A DNA stretch of 32,670 nucleotides, taken from Armatimonadota bacterium (GTDB taxonomy: Bacteria; Armatimonadota; Fervidibacteria; Fervidibacterales; Thermosaccharophagaceae). The notes below the pieces were generated by a model. The model was not told the DNA's origin. It was given only the letters and a program-made list of their open reading frames with translations, and made no database searches. Position numbers and translations under genes: made by a program. The DNA lies in assembly GCA_025062195.1 (NCBI GenBank), contig JANXAS010000037.1, positions 1-32,670 of the forward strand, given 5' to 3'. Of this stretch, positions 23,576-32,670 are shown one piece after another. Positions within the stretch are counted from its first letter, which is position 1; every line of letters starts with the position of its first letter.

Positions 23576-26446
23576 ATGCTTGCAGGCTCAACAAACATTT
23601 GGAGCGCACTTATGACATGCGCCTTGCTCCTGTTGCCTTTCACATGCGCAAACGCAGCACATAGTTCAATTGGAGAGCCGTTTGGATGGGCTGCTTTTGA
23701 TCCTTTGCTTCTGCCGCTACTTCGCAGCGCAACAGCTTTTCAAGCCTCCTCAAGCGACCCAACTGGCGGGAATGATGATAAAGGGCACTTTATAGAGATG
23801 AGGGCGAATGTGGCAACCCTTTTAAAGGTCAAAGGGAGCGGATGCATCTATCGCATTTGGTCGGCTAACCCGATGGGTGAATTGCGCGTCTACATTGACG
23901 ACGAATCAAAGCCAAAAATCAAAATGCCTTTCCGGAAGTTGTTTGCGCAGCGCCAATTGCCCTATACCCAACCGCTTGTCGGGAAGGAAGGTGGCGGCGG
24001 ATATTGTTATGTGCCTCTGCCATTCAGAAGGTTGGCGCTAATTGAAGTTATAAACCCCTCCTCGCTCTATTACCAGATCACCTACCACCTTGCGCCCGGC
24101 TTGGAAATCGCCCACGAATTTCAAGCGCAAAACAAATTGAGGGCTTTGGAAAGATGGATGAGCACGCCCGGAGAAAACAACCTGTTGGCTAAGCATTCAG
24201 AAGTTAGCGTTCCGCCAAGAGAGGAAAGGGTGCTCCTTGAACTTCACAGTCCGGCAACGATCACTCATTTAGCATTGCAAGTCAAGCCTACAACGCTCAG
24301 GGCTTTGCATTCTGCCCGCATGAGAGCATTCTGGGACGGAGAAACAAATCCAAGCATTGATGTTCCCATTGCTGATTTGATGTGCATCCCTTTTGGATGG
24401 GCAAGATTTAAATCGGCATTTGTTGACACAGATGGCTATTGGCTCATGCTGCGCATACCAATGCCTTTTTCACGCTCAGCCAAACTTACAATCGTAAACG
24501 ACGGGGATGAGACTGTTACTGTGACATGCAATGCTCAGGTTGGGGCATTGCGCATGAAAGCGGGGTCATTTGGCACACTGCATGCGTGGTTCAACTGTGA
24601 GAAGACAAAGCCGGGCATACCACATATGCTGCTTCGTTCAAGCGGCTTAGGACAATTCGTTGGTTTTTCGCTTGCCATAGTGGGTGACTCGCTTGAATGT
24701 TATGAGGGTGACTTGAACATAAAAGTGGATGACGATACCGTCCCTTCAATTCGTGGCACGGGCACGGAGGACGAAGTCAACGGAGGGTGGTATTTCATCA
24801 GCGGAGAATATGCAACGCCATTTGCCGGAGCACCATTGCTGCTCTCGGCTAAGAGAAGGGCATCACTTTACAGGTGGATGCTCACAGATTGTGTTCCCTT
24901 TAGGAAACGCATTGAGGCTTCAATTGAGCACGGTCCAAACAACAATTGCGCCGGGTGCATTTACAGGAGCGTTGCCCTCTGGTATCAGTTAGAGCCGCAC
25001 TCAATCCTATCCTCACCACCCTCACTTGAACTGCGCCTGCCGCCGCCATTCAAGGAACCAGATGTGCATGAAGCTGAGGACGCAATGCCCAAACCACCCA
25101 AACTAATCAAGCGTTGGATAAAAGTGATTGACGACAGCAGCTTACCAGCACAACTGAGTAACGGTAAAGGAATCGCCATCGCTGCTGTGTCGCAAGCGTC
25201 ACTTACAATGCCGTTCACTGTCGCAAAAGAGGGTGTCTACGACATCATGCTGCGCTTTTTTGCAACAACTGATTTAGTGGTTGCAAGCTCTCTGAACGGT
25301 TGCAGAGCTTCAAAGTTGGAGCTTAAAAGAGGGCTTAACAAAGTGAGGTTGCTTAGATGCAAGCTCAACGAAGGGGAAAGCAATATCAAGTTGACATTGC
25401 GCCCGCAAGCCAGAAGGGATACCTCCACCGCCATTGCTGTCATTGACTACTTGCAAATTGCGCAGCTTGAGCGAGCCAAGGGCGCAACAGAGGCTGAGGA
25501 GTTGAAAGCCGTTGAAGGCGGTTTTGAAGTTGAGTGGCAAGGCAGTGATGATATCGCACCATACAGAATCTCGCCGATATGGGAAGGTGAATGGAGAGAG
25601 CTAATTGACTTAAGCGGCGGTGGCTGCATATCATTTGACCCATCTCGGCACGGCAGACGCCTCTCACTTGAATTTGATGCTCCGATTGACAGCTCTTACG
25701 AGTTTGCGCTCGGTTTACTTGCTCACCCAAGATGCGGACGATTTAAGGCATCCATTGACGGGCGCGCAATCGGAGGAGCATTTAGTGGGAGCGCCACAGC
25801 AGAGTATGCATGGCATCAAGTTGGATTGGGTGCTTCGCAACCTTTGCGCTCCGGCAAGCATAGGATAACTATTGAATCGCTTGATGGGAAGCCGCTCCTT
25901 ATTGACTATATCGTCATACAGCCAGCCATGGCTGGCTACCAAGCTGAACGCATGTTCATCATCTCATCGTCACGACAAACAAAGATACGAAAGCGCTTCG
26001 GCGCGGAGCCGCCATGGCGCGGCGGTGCATACCTTAAATTTGAGGCACAGTCACCGGACGAGCATGTGAAGCTGCTTCTCCCAGTCTATAAGTCCGGCAT
26101 TTACAGCATGTCCATGACAATTGCATGCATGCCGAGCGGGGGAATTTTTGAGGTGTCAGTTGATGGCTCAAAGGTTGGAAAGGCAATAGACTCTTATGCC
26201 CGTGCTGAAATGCAAAAGGATGTCACAGTGGGAAGCGTAAAGCTGCGGCGCGGTTTGCACGAAATGATGCTGCGAGTCATCGGCAAGAATGAGGCTTCGG
26301 GAGGCTATACAATCGGATGGGATGAGCTTGGGTTGGAGCTTTTGAGGGCATCCCTTGAAGTTGAGCACAAATTGATTGCACTGTTGGTTTGCGCTCTTAT
26401 CCTTGCGGGCATTTTCCTTACAACCCGGCGCCTTAAATCGCGCTAA
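23576..26446 (+). CDS. Exported, C-terminally anchored DUF2961 (GH172-like) protein
   Basis: A 956-residue protein with an N-terminal signal (about 10-28, ALLLLPFTCANA) and a C-terminal membrane helix (LIALLVCALILAGIFL) with a basic tail, so it is held on the outer face. Residues about 35-490 are a DUF2961 domain: GHFIEMRANVATLLKVKG, then RGTGTEDEVNGGWYF (from 393), with Glu398 in the motif that carries the catalytic Glu of GH172. The family includes difructose-dianhydride and D-arabinofuranoside enzymes. About 500 further residues look like beta-rich accessory (carbohydrate-binding) domains, with KGVYDIMLRF-like repeats near 545 and 825. It begins 38 bp after the binding-protein stop, probably in one operon. 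The exact substrate is unknown. Confidence 0.85.
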   Translation: MLAGSTNIWSALMTCALLLLPFTCANAAHSSIGEPFGWAAFDPLLLPLLRSATAFQASSSDPTGGNDDKGHFIEMRANVATLLKVKGSGCIYRIWSANPMGELRVYIDDESKPKIKMPFRKLFAQRQLPYTQPLVGKEGGGGYCYVPLPFRRLALIEVINPSSLYYQITYHLAPGLEIAHEFQAQNKLRALERWMSTPGENNLLAKHSEVSVPPREERVLLELHSPATITHLALQVKPTTLRALHSARMRAFWDGETNPSIDVPIADLMCIPFGWARFKSAFVDTDGYWLMLRIPMPFSRSAKLTIVNDGDETVTVTCNAQVGALRMKAGSFGTLHAWFNCEKTKPGIPHMLLRSSGLGQFVGFSLAIVGDSLECYEGDLNIKVDDDTVPSIRGTGTEDEVNGGWYFISGEYATPFAGAPLLLSAKRRASLYRWMLTDCVPFRKRIEASIEHGPNNNCAGCIYRSVALWYQLEPHSILSSPPSLELRLPPPFKEPDVHEAEDAMPKPPKLIKRWIKVIDDSSLPAQLSNGKGIAIAAVSQASLTMPFTVAKEGVYDIMLRFFATTDLVVASSLNGCRASKLELKRGLNKVRLLRCKLNEGESNIKLTLRPQARRDTSTAIAVIDYLQIAQLERAKGATEAEELKAVEGGFEVEWQGSDDIAPYRISPIWEGEWRELIDLSGGGCISFDPSRHGRRLSLEFDAPIDSSYEFALGLLAHPRCGRFKASIDGRAIGGAFSGSATAEYAWHQVGLGASQPLRSGKHRITIESLDGKPLLIDYIVIQPAMAGYQAERMFIISSSRQTKIRKRFGAEPPWRGGAYLKFEAQSPDEHVKLLLPVYKSGIYSMSMTIACMPSGGIFEVSVDGSKVGKAIDSYARAEMQKDVTVGSVKLRRGLHEMMLRVIGKNEASGGYTIGWDELGLELLRASLEVEHKLIALLVCALILAGIFLTTRRLKSR

Positions 26447-26485
26447 GGTGTGGCGGATTGTATGACCCTTGCGGATTATTCTCGC

Positions 26486-29479
26486 CTACACTTCCACAAA
26501 GCCGCTCACAATTGAAGGGATAATGCTCTCTACAGGGTGCTTCATAACCATGCTGATGAACGCCTTCACAATTTCAGCATCAAGCTGCTTGCCAGCTTGC
26601 TCCTTGAGTTGCGCCAGTGCCTCGTCATGATTAAATGCCGGTCTATGTGGGCGTGGACACACCAATGCATCGTAAACATCGCAAACAGCTATGACCATAG
26701 CCAGCCTCGGTATTTGCCCGCCAACAAGCCTGTCGGGATAGCCGCTTCCATCAAGCCTCTCAGCATGATGCCTGATGGCTGGTGCAAACTCGCTCAATTG
26801 CGGTATGAGCTTTATGAACTGCTCGGAGTAAATTGGGAACCGTTCAAGCAATTGCCTCTCAGCCTTAGTGAGCTTACCCTGCTTATTGAGGACGGTATCT
26901 GGGACAGTTATCAAGCCTATTTCATGCCCGAGGACAGCCATGCTGAAGCGTTGCGCATACGAAGCATCGTATCCAAGCTCAATAAGCAACTGTTTGCAGA
27001 GCCGCGAGACCCTTGCAGCATGCCCGCGCCTGCCGATGAGGCGTTGCTCATTCTGTGAAACAATCGTCGTCACAACCTTCTCAAGCTGTTCCTGACCGGA
27101 GACGGCGTAGAGCTTTGAATTGTCAATGGCAATCGCCGCATAGCTTGCGAGTGCAAAGGCGAGTTTCAAATCTTCCTCGTCAAACATCTTTTCGGTTGAA
27201 AGGCTGTTAATGCATAAAACTCCAAGAACCTTCCCACGGGCTTGCAGCGGAACAGCTATTGACGAGACGATCTGTTCGCGGTGAAGCAAACCCTTTATGT
27301 CTGGGTCAACCCTTGTAGGGGTGACAATTATAGCCCTTCCCTCCTTTGCGACCTTCCCAGCGATGCCCTCGCCGAGCTTCAAACTTGTTGAAGCCACAAT
27401 ATCTTCATCAAGCCCACGATGTGTCGCTATACGCAAAGTGCCTGTGGCTTCATCAAGCAGCATGATCGAACCACTGTCAGCACCAATTAAGGTTATTGCG
27501 GCATTCATCACCATATTGAGGATGACATTGATGTCAACCTCTGAGGTGACAGCAAGCCCAACCTTGTATAGCCTGTCAAGCTGTTGAAGCCTCTTATCCA
27601 CTTCCTCAAAGAGGCGCTCATGCATTGGTTCAATGCCGCTGCCACAGTATGGACATACATCCCAATCAACGCTCAGCTTGCGCTCGCATCTTGAACACAC
27701 ATTCATAAGCTGTAAATGGCACTTAGGGCAGTAAATGAAATCCCTCTCAAGAATCGGATAGCCACAACGCTTGCACCTTCTCTTCTCCTCCTCCGGGACT
27801 GCCAATACGGCAAATACCTCTTCAACCGTCGTCCTACCTTCAGCGAGCAACCTGAAACAGCTTTCACGCAGAGTCATCATGCCCTCACTCACTGCGGCAG
27901 ATTCAATTTCCCCCTCCGGTGCATCACGCATTATTAGCGTTCGTATGGTTGAAGTAACAGGCAGTATCTCAAACAGGGCAGTCCTTCCATAGTATCCGGT
28001 CATGTCACAATACGCGCACCCCTGCCCGCGCATGAAATTGAACTTGCTCGCTTCGGCAAGCGTCAATCCAAGCGCTTTCAGTTCCGCATCGTGTGGAGTA
28101 TACGGCTGTGAACAGCGCGGGCAGTTCAACCTGACAAGGCGCTGTGAAACAACACCGAGGAGCGAAGAGGCAAGCAAGAATGCCTGAACACCCAAATCCC
28201 TCATCCTCGGGATGGCTGCTGCAGCGGTGTTTGCGTGAAGTGTTGAGAGAACTAAATGACCAGTCATGGCAGCCCTAATAGCGAGTTCGGCTGTCTCGGT
28301 ATCCCTTATTTCGCCAACAAGGATTATATCCGGATCCTGCCTAAGCACATTCCTCAATGCCGATGCAAATGTCAAGCCTATTTCTGGGTGCATTTGGATT
28401 TGAGATATGCCGGGTATCTCCTGCTCAACTGGCTCCTCAAGGGTGACGATGTTTTTTCTGCCATCGTTCAACCAAATGACGCTCGCATACAGCGTTGTTG
28501 TCTTCCCGCTGCCTGTCGGTCCGACGACAAGGATGATGCCATGAGGGTGACGAAGGAGATTCAAGTAAACATTAAGCTGCTGCTGTGTCATGCCCAGCAA
28601 CTCAAGAGAAAACAGCTCCTCTTCTGGGCGAAGGAAACGCAAGACAGCCTTCTCACCATGCACTGTCGGCGATGTCGCCACACGCACATGATGCTGCCTC
28701 TCTTTCACCCTGAACCTAAAATGCCCATCCTGCGGCAGGCGCCTCTCGGCAACATTCATTTGTGAAAGGACTTTTATCCGCCCGATTAGCGATGCCTCCA
28801 CGCCTTTAGGTAGCTCTGCCACTGTATGCAACACACCATCAATGCGCATCCTGACGAGCACTTTATCCCTCTGAGGCTCAATGTGAATATCACTCGCATG
28901 TCTCTCAACTGCTCTCAAGAGCAAGTTATTAAGAAGTCTGACTGTAGGGGCTTCCCTTGCTTCCTTCGTAACATCCACAACCGGAACTTCAGCGAGTGTT
29001 TCAAGATCCTCTGTCACTGCTGTTGCTATCTCGCTGCTCAATGGATAGTAGCGTGAGATGAGCTGAGATAGAACAGCATATGAAACCACAACAGGTTCAA
29101 CATCCATCCCTGTAGCTGAGCGCACATCATCTATGGCGACGATGTTCCCTGGGTCTGCCATCGCCAAAACGAGCTTATTGCCGCGCCTGCTTATCGGCAT
29201 GACGAGATGCTTCCTTGCTATCTCAGGTGTGAGCAACTTTACAGCTTCAACATCAATTGGAAACTTCGCAAGGTCAACCTTGCGCACGCCGTAGTAGCGG
29301 CTCAAGATATCAAGGATGACCTCCTCATCCTTAATAAACCCAAGCTCGTAAAGGACTGTCCCAAGCGGACGGTTTGAAATCCTTTGCTCCTCAAGAGCTA
29401 TCTCAAGCTGCTCAGGCGTTATGACCCTCCCATCAACAAGCAGCTCACCGAGCCTCGGTTTAACTTTTGGAGCGCTCAC
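26486..29479 (-). CDS. PilB/GspE ATPase fused to zinc ribbons, GAF and HD-GYP domain
   Basis: A 997-residue cytoplasmic protein. Residues 5-145: MshEN domain (RLGELLVDGRVITPEQLEIA), a c-di-GMP-binding type. Residues 165-560: assembly ATPase with Walker A GPTGSGKTT (320-328), DPDIILVGEIRD (382-393), GHLVLSTLHAN and the zinc motif CPRC...CAYC. Residues 569-612: four CxxC pairs forming a double zinc ribbon. Residues 640-790: GAF. Residues 815-985: HD-GYP with HHAERLDGSGYP (904-915) and VCDVYDAL; the HD pair reads HE (852-853) in GHEIGLI, so phosphodiesterase activity is uncertain. Start GTG 29479, preceded by GGGGTGATATAG. PilB proteins normally end near residue 560, so the rest is a large fusion. 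Confidence 0.93.
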   Translation of the reverse strand: MSAPKVKPRLGELLVDGRVITPEQLEIALEEQRISNRPLGTVLYELGFIKDEEVILDILSRYYGVRKVDLAKFPIDVEAVKLLTPEIARKHLVMPISRRGNKLVLAMADPGNIVAIDDVRSATGMDVEPVVVSYAVLSQLISRYYPLSSEIATAVTEDLETLAEVPVVDVTKEAREAPTVRLLNNLLLRAVERHASDIHIEPQRDKVLVRMRIDGVLHTVAELPKGVEASLIGRIKVLSQMNVAERRLPQDGHFRFRVKERQHHVRVATSPTVHGEKAVLRFLRPEEELFSLELLGMTQQQLNVYLNLLRHPHGIILVVGPTGSGKTTTLYASVIWLNDGRKNIVTLEEPVEQEIPGISQIQMHPEIGLTFASALRNVLRQDPDIILVGEIRDTETAELAIRAAMTGHLVLSTLHANTAAAAIPRMRDLGVQAFLLASSLLGVVSQRLVRLNCPRCSQPYTPHDAELKALGLTLAEASKFNFMRGQGCAYCDMTGYYGRTALFEILPVTSTIRTLIMRDAPEGEIESAAVSEGMMTLRESCFRLLAEGRTTVEEVFAVLAVPEEEKRRCKRCGYPILERDFIYCPKCHLQLMNVCSRCERKLSVDWDVCPYCGSGIEPMHERLFEEVDKRLQQLDRLYKVGLAVTSEVDINVILNMVMNAAITLIGADSGSIMLLDEATGTLRIATHRGLDEDIVASTSLKLGEGIAGKVAKEGRAIIVTPTRVDPDIKGLLHREQIVSSIAVPLQARGKVLGVLCINSLSTEKMFDEEDLKLAFALASYAAIAIDNSKLYAVSGQEQLEKVVTTIVSQNEQRLIGRRGHAARVSRLCKQLLIELGYDASYAQRFSMAVLGHEIGLITVPDTVLNKQGKLTKAERQLLERFPIYSEQFIKLIPQLSEFAPAIRHHAERLDGSGYPDRLVGGQIPRLAMVIAVCDVYDALVCPRPHRPAFNHDEALAQLKEQAGKQLDAEIVKAFISMVMKHPVESIIPSIVSGFVEV

Positions 29480-30061
29480 CTATATCACCCCTTCACACAC
29501 GAACGCCAATTTCAGATTGAAAATATCTGCGCCTTTACGCCCCTGAATGGAAGCGAACCAATACTATTTTCAAACTTCACATCTGGTTTAATCCCCCATG
29601 ATATTAAGGGCGGGTGAAAGCACTTTGACAAAAGTTTTCATGGGCATGGCTCAAAGGTGTTTGTGGCAAGGCTCATAACGAAGTAGGGTGCCGCAAAGGA
29701 ATTAAAGATATCACTCACCTACTCTTCGCGGCGGATTATGAACCATGCCTTCCAGACGCCCCTGCCACATTTTCAGCCCTCGGGTTTTAGACCGCAACCG
29801 ACAGCATTGCTTTCAGCGTGCTCAAAAGCGAGTTTAGTAGATTATAATTCACAAGCCGAATTTCGGTGACTTTAGAGAGCCACCTTCCCATTCATTCTAA
29901 CTTTTTAACTCAACAGTCACTCACCCATTGACTCAATCCAGTGTCGTGAGCAAGGGAAGGCTAATCGCAAAACTTAGCGAGCCAAATTATTTGACGGTTC
30001 GCCAAATTGACCGTTGTTCACCCTTAACTTTTAACTGCTATCTGCAAAGGTCGCATAACCA
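29480..30061. other. Spacer without a recognised gene
   Basis: 582 bp between the PilB-like fusion and the transglutaminase-like gene, both on the minus strand. No supported frame on either strand. A minus-strand TTGTCA near 29625 with TAATAT 19 nt later is a weak promoter candidate for the fusion gene. Near 29968-30012 a short block (CCAAATT..TTGACGGTT) is partly repeated. No terminator hairpin was found. Confidence 0.45.
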
Positions 30062-32218
30062 CTACCTGTTACGGCGCATTGCCTCTTTAAGCTCGTTCAG
30101 GAACAATTGCATTAATGAGGTATTGTGTTGCCTCCCATTGCTATAAATAGCTTCCGTAAAAAGCTCCGCCAAACGCATCAATGCTTTTTGAGCTTCATCC
30201 GGCAGTATCCCATTAGTGCTCATCGCATATTCAATTGCTGTCTCACACATCCTTCTACGGCGGTGATGTTTTGCGACAATCCTCAATGCCTTCTCAAACA
30301 GTTTTACAGCCTCACCGCGAATTAGCCTTCGCCTGCCTGTCAGCGGTCTAATTTTGACCGGAGTATGCATTAGGACAAAGACGGAAAACGCTAAAAGTGA
30401 CAGCGCTATTAGAGCGATTGAAATGGGCACATCATATTGCTCCCAAATGAGCATGAAATTTTCTTTGAAGCTCTCAAACCAATCCCTTTCCTCTTGCTCA
30501 ACCAACGAACTTAATCTCCTTGGTGGCGGTATTGAGTATCCCGGCGTAGCTTCTATAGCCACCCAACCAACTGGCGGGATATAAACTTCAGCCCATGCAT
30601 GTGCATCCCTTTCCCTGACAGTGAACGAGCGCTTTGAATCATCCCATTCGCCTATAGCGAACCCGGTGACAAAGCGCGCCGGTATTCCAACAACCCTGCA
30701 GAGTAAGACCATAGCTGATGCAAAGTGAGTGCATATTCCCCTCCTTGAGATGGTGAGGAAATAAATCACCGGGTCATACTCGTATGGTGCCAAAGGCGCT
30801 TTATCGTCGTATGTGAAGGTTCGCTTAAGATACCTTCTTATGGCTTGCGCTTTATCCCAAGGAGTTGCAGCGCCAGCTATCACTCGTTCGGCTATTCGCC
30901 TCAGCTGCGGCTTTATCTTCTCCGGCACCTGCAAGTATTGCGAGAGCCTTTTGATCTCCTCCTTCGTGTGAGTCCTCCAGGAGATTTTGTGTGCGCTAAA
31001 GGGCTTTACCTTTGACCACACATCATATGAGAAGCCCTGCGTGACAAGTCTCCTTGAGCGTATAGTCCCGGATGGGTCAAACCCAATCCACTCAAGGGCA
31101 GCATCAACTCGCACCGGCTCAAACAATGCCGGAAGATATGTTAGCGTGCACCGCTCAATATAGATCGTCTGCTTTACCTCCTCAGCTTGCACAGAGTCGT
31201 CCCAGCGGTCATCCGTCAAATCCAAGATCAACTCTTCTCCTTTCTCCAACCGCCTCATGTGCCACCTTGCCTTTCTTCGCCATGAACCGTCCTTGTAATA
31301 CTCATAGGCGCAGAGTCTCCAATAGCCCGGCATATCGCACTTAACCCTCATAACAATCGTGTCGGAAAGTTCGCTCATCGGGTGGCGAAGCGAGATTGAA
31401 AACCCATAAAACGAGAGAATGCTGTGGGCTTTAATGAGGTATTTTGACAGACGCTCTGATATGGAAAGCTCAAATTTTGAAAGCTGAGACAACAACTCAA
31501 GTGGTCGCACAAACGAAGTAAGGGCATATGAGAGAATGACAGAAAGCACTATCACCCAACCACTCAATGAAAGCACGGTGCGAAGTAGCGACCTATGAAA
31601 TGCTTTCTCCCAACCCGTTAACTCAACTACTGGTGCAACAAAGCGCAGGTGAGCAGTCTGAAGGAGCAAGAGCGCCCCAACAGCCAAAATACCATAAGGG
31701 ATGAAGAAGAGCACGAACGAAAGGGAGCGGTAAATAGGCAGCATAAGCGTGTAGATGCACAGTTCAAGCAGGAGCACAAGCGAAAAGTCAATTGGATCAA
31801 GCAGCTGCATGTGTTTTAATGCAGCGAGCGTAAGTATAAACGCCATCAGGAACGACATTGCTTCTTGAGCCGATGTGGAAATTAAGCTGTGTGGACGGGC
31901 GAAAAAATGCAATGCTGTGAAACCCAATTCCCTCTTCATGTCAAAGAGCAAAATGACAACTGCGTAGAACAAGATGACACCACTTAGCAGCCTCCTTGGA
32001 AGGACATTTATGTGTGTGAGGTAAAAGCTTACACCGATCCCGAGGACAGCCAATGTGAGTGAGCGCAATACAACGCCCTCGGAAAGAAAACCATGCCACA
32101 AGGCGGTGAACGCAGATATCGCGAAGGTAAAGAACATTATTATGTAAAGGGCGAGGCGCTCAGTGATACTCAAGGTCTGTATAAGTGATTTTACCTTCAC
32201 CTTCGCCGCATCAGGCAT
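30062..32218 (-). CDS. Membrane transglutaminase-like (TgpA/COG1305) protein
   Basis: A 718-residue protein. Six or more N-terminal helices (about 15-235) form a DUF3488-like membrane part; an extracytoplasmic segment leads to a transglutaminase-like domain (about 435-565). The catalytic Cys496 is in RRGICTHFASA, His540 in RERDAHAWAEVY, and the third residue is Glu556 in WVAIEATPGY. One more helix (about 585-605) and a cytoplasmic DUF4129-like tail follow. The ATG at 32216-32218 has GGAGTG 7 nt upstream and overlaps the DUF58 stop by 8 nt; a longer in-frame start at 32257 is less likely. DUF58 plus transglutaminase is a classical operon, often with MoxR. The substrate and exact role are unknown. 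Confidence 0.9.
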   Translation of the reverse strand: MPDAAKVKVKSLIQTLSITERLALYIIMFFTFAISAFTALWHGFLSEGVVLRSLTLAVLGIGVSFYLTHINVLPRRLLSGVILFYAVVILLFDMKRELGFTALHFFARPHSLISTSAQEAMSFLMAFILTLAALKHMQLLDPIDFSLVLLLELCIYTLMLPIYRSLSFVLFFIPYGILAVGALLLLQTAHLRFVAPVVELTGWEKAFHRSLLRTVLSLSGWVIVLSVILSYALTSFVRPLELLSQLSKFELSISERLSKYLIKAHSILSFYGFSISLRHPMSELSDTIVMRVKCDMPGYWRLCAYEYYKDGSWRRKARWHMRRLEKGEELILDLTDDRWDDSVQAEEVKQTIYIERCTLTYLPALFEPVRVDAALEWIGFDPSGTIRSRRLVTQGFSYDVWSKVKPFSAHKISWRTHTKEEIKRLSQYLQVPEKIKPQLRRIAERVIAGAATPWDKAQAIRRYLKRTFTYDDKAPLAPYEYDPVIYFLTISRRGICTHFASAMVLLCRVVGIPARFVTGFAIGEWDDSKRSFTVRERDAHAWAEVYIPPVGWVAIEATPGYSIPPPRRLSSLVEQEERDWFESFKENFMLIWEQYDVPISIALIALSLLAFSVFVLMHTPVKIRPLTGRRRLIRGEAVKLFEKALRIVAKHHRRRRMCETAIEYAMSTNGILPDEAQKALMRLAELFTEAIYSNGRQHNTSLMQLFLNELKEAMRRNR

Positions 32219-32669
32219 GGTTATGCACTCCGTGAGCCAACAGCATTGAGTTAACACTCGCTTCCAATGCGTGCAGAAGTTCCTTTGAGCTGCGCACGGG
32301 AAGATATCTTATGCCGTGAATTTCGGTGCGTATGGGTGAACATCCATTTGCGCCGCAAGCGCAAAAGTGCACAACAATACATCCGTGTGCGCTCAAACGA
32401 GCATTGCGCGCTGATGCGAGCGCATTTAGCGCTTCAGAAACTGCACTGCATGTAATGAGCGAAGCAATGAAGCCAGCTGAATGATTTAAGTAGCAAGCTG
32501 GGTCTATCGGCATTGAGGCTTCAGAATATTTCAACCTTGCCAACAGCTCAAGGAGCATAATCGCATCGTCGTTTCTTTTGCCCCTCAACTGTGCTGTCCA
32601 TGCGCCGGTGATCAAATTCACATTGCAGCCGACTTTGTTCAGTGTGATCGCAAGTGTGGCTGCAAATCT
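32211..32669 (-). CDS. DUF58 domain protein (partial, C-terminal part)
   Basis: The frame stays open to the right edge of the window, so the true start lies outside. The visible 152 residues begin RFAATLAITLNKVGCNVNLI, which matches the end of the von Willebrand-A-like DUF58 domain (helix, then a strand with VNLITGA). The rest is less conserved and contains several Cys (CSAVSEAL, HFCACGANGC). The stop overlaps the start of the transglutaminase-like gene by 8 nt, so the two are cotranscribed. An in-frame GTG at 32621 could be mistaken for the start. The assignment comes from this fragment and from the neighbour. Confidence 0.7.
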   Translation of the reverse strand, partial: RFAATLAITLNKVGCNVNLITGAWTAQLRGKRNDDAIMLLELLARLKYSEASMPIDPACYLNHSAGFIASLITCSAVSEALNALASARNARLSAHGCIVVHFCACGANGCSPIRTEIHGIRYLPVRSSKELLHALEASVNSMLLAHGVHNHA

Positions 32670-32670
32670 T

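Overview
The window looks like a chromosomal segment of a thermophile-type Armatimonadota bacterium (Fervidibacter-like). This is inference. It rests on two tandem DUF1559 pseudopilin-like genes with the typical N-terminus ([18 protein letters not shown]), a DUF2961 (GH172-like) enzyme, unusual multidomain signalling proteins and intergenic DNA full of short hairpin repeats. No phage, integrase, transposase gene or CRISPR array was seen.

Layout. 1-1525 (minus): cobalt/nickel ECF importer genes cbiM, a PDGLE (CbiN-like) gene and the start of cbiO; cbiQ is absent from the block. 1770-5072 (minus): undecaprenyl-diphosphatase, an exported DUF348-G5-3D wall protein and a PfkB sugar kinase. 5073-5601: a repeat-rich spacer bounded by an inverted repeat. 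5602-9970 (minus): a GT-C-like membrane protein, a ribose-type sugar-binding lipoprotein, its permease and an MBL-fold hydrolase. 10206-10580 (plus): a small zinc-ribbon protein. 10841-12859 (minus): tuf with a consensus promoter and a clear terminator, then tRNA-Asn(GTT) and a solitary 5S rRNA. 13180-14211 (minus): an AmrS-type radical SAM enzyme. 14408-16640 (plus): a fused nucleotidyltransferase-HEPN protein and a Tat-exported fucose-isomerase-like protein. 16641-19217 (plus): two DUF1559 genes, each behind a long, duplicated promoter-leader module. 19337-20962 (minus): a membrane GAF-GGDEF diguanylate cyclase. 20963-21555: hairpin repeats. 21556-26446 (plus): a sugar permease, a sugar-binding lipoprotein and a 956-residue DUF2961 protein. 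26486-29479 (minus): a PilB/GspE ATPase fused to zinc ribbons, GAF and HD-GYP. 30062-32669 (minus): a transglutaminase-like membrane protein and the end of a DUF58 protein.

How it fits together. Two themes recur. One is sugar uptake and use: two ribose-type importers (each permease plus binding protein, neither with an ATPase gene beside it), a PfkB kinase and a surface-anchored DUF2961 enzyme next to the second importer. The other is surface filaments and cyclic-di-GMP: pseudopilins, a diguanylate cyclase with an inhibitory site, and a pilus/secretion motor ATPase carrying an MshEN domain and an HD-GYP domain on one chain. The most unusual observations are that fusion, the copied promoter-leader module before the pseudopilin genes, and at least three families of dispersed intergenic repeats.
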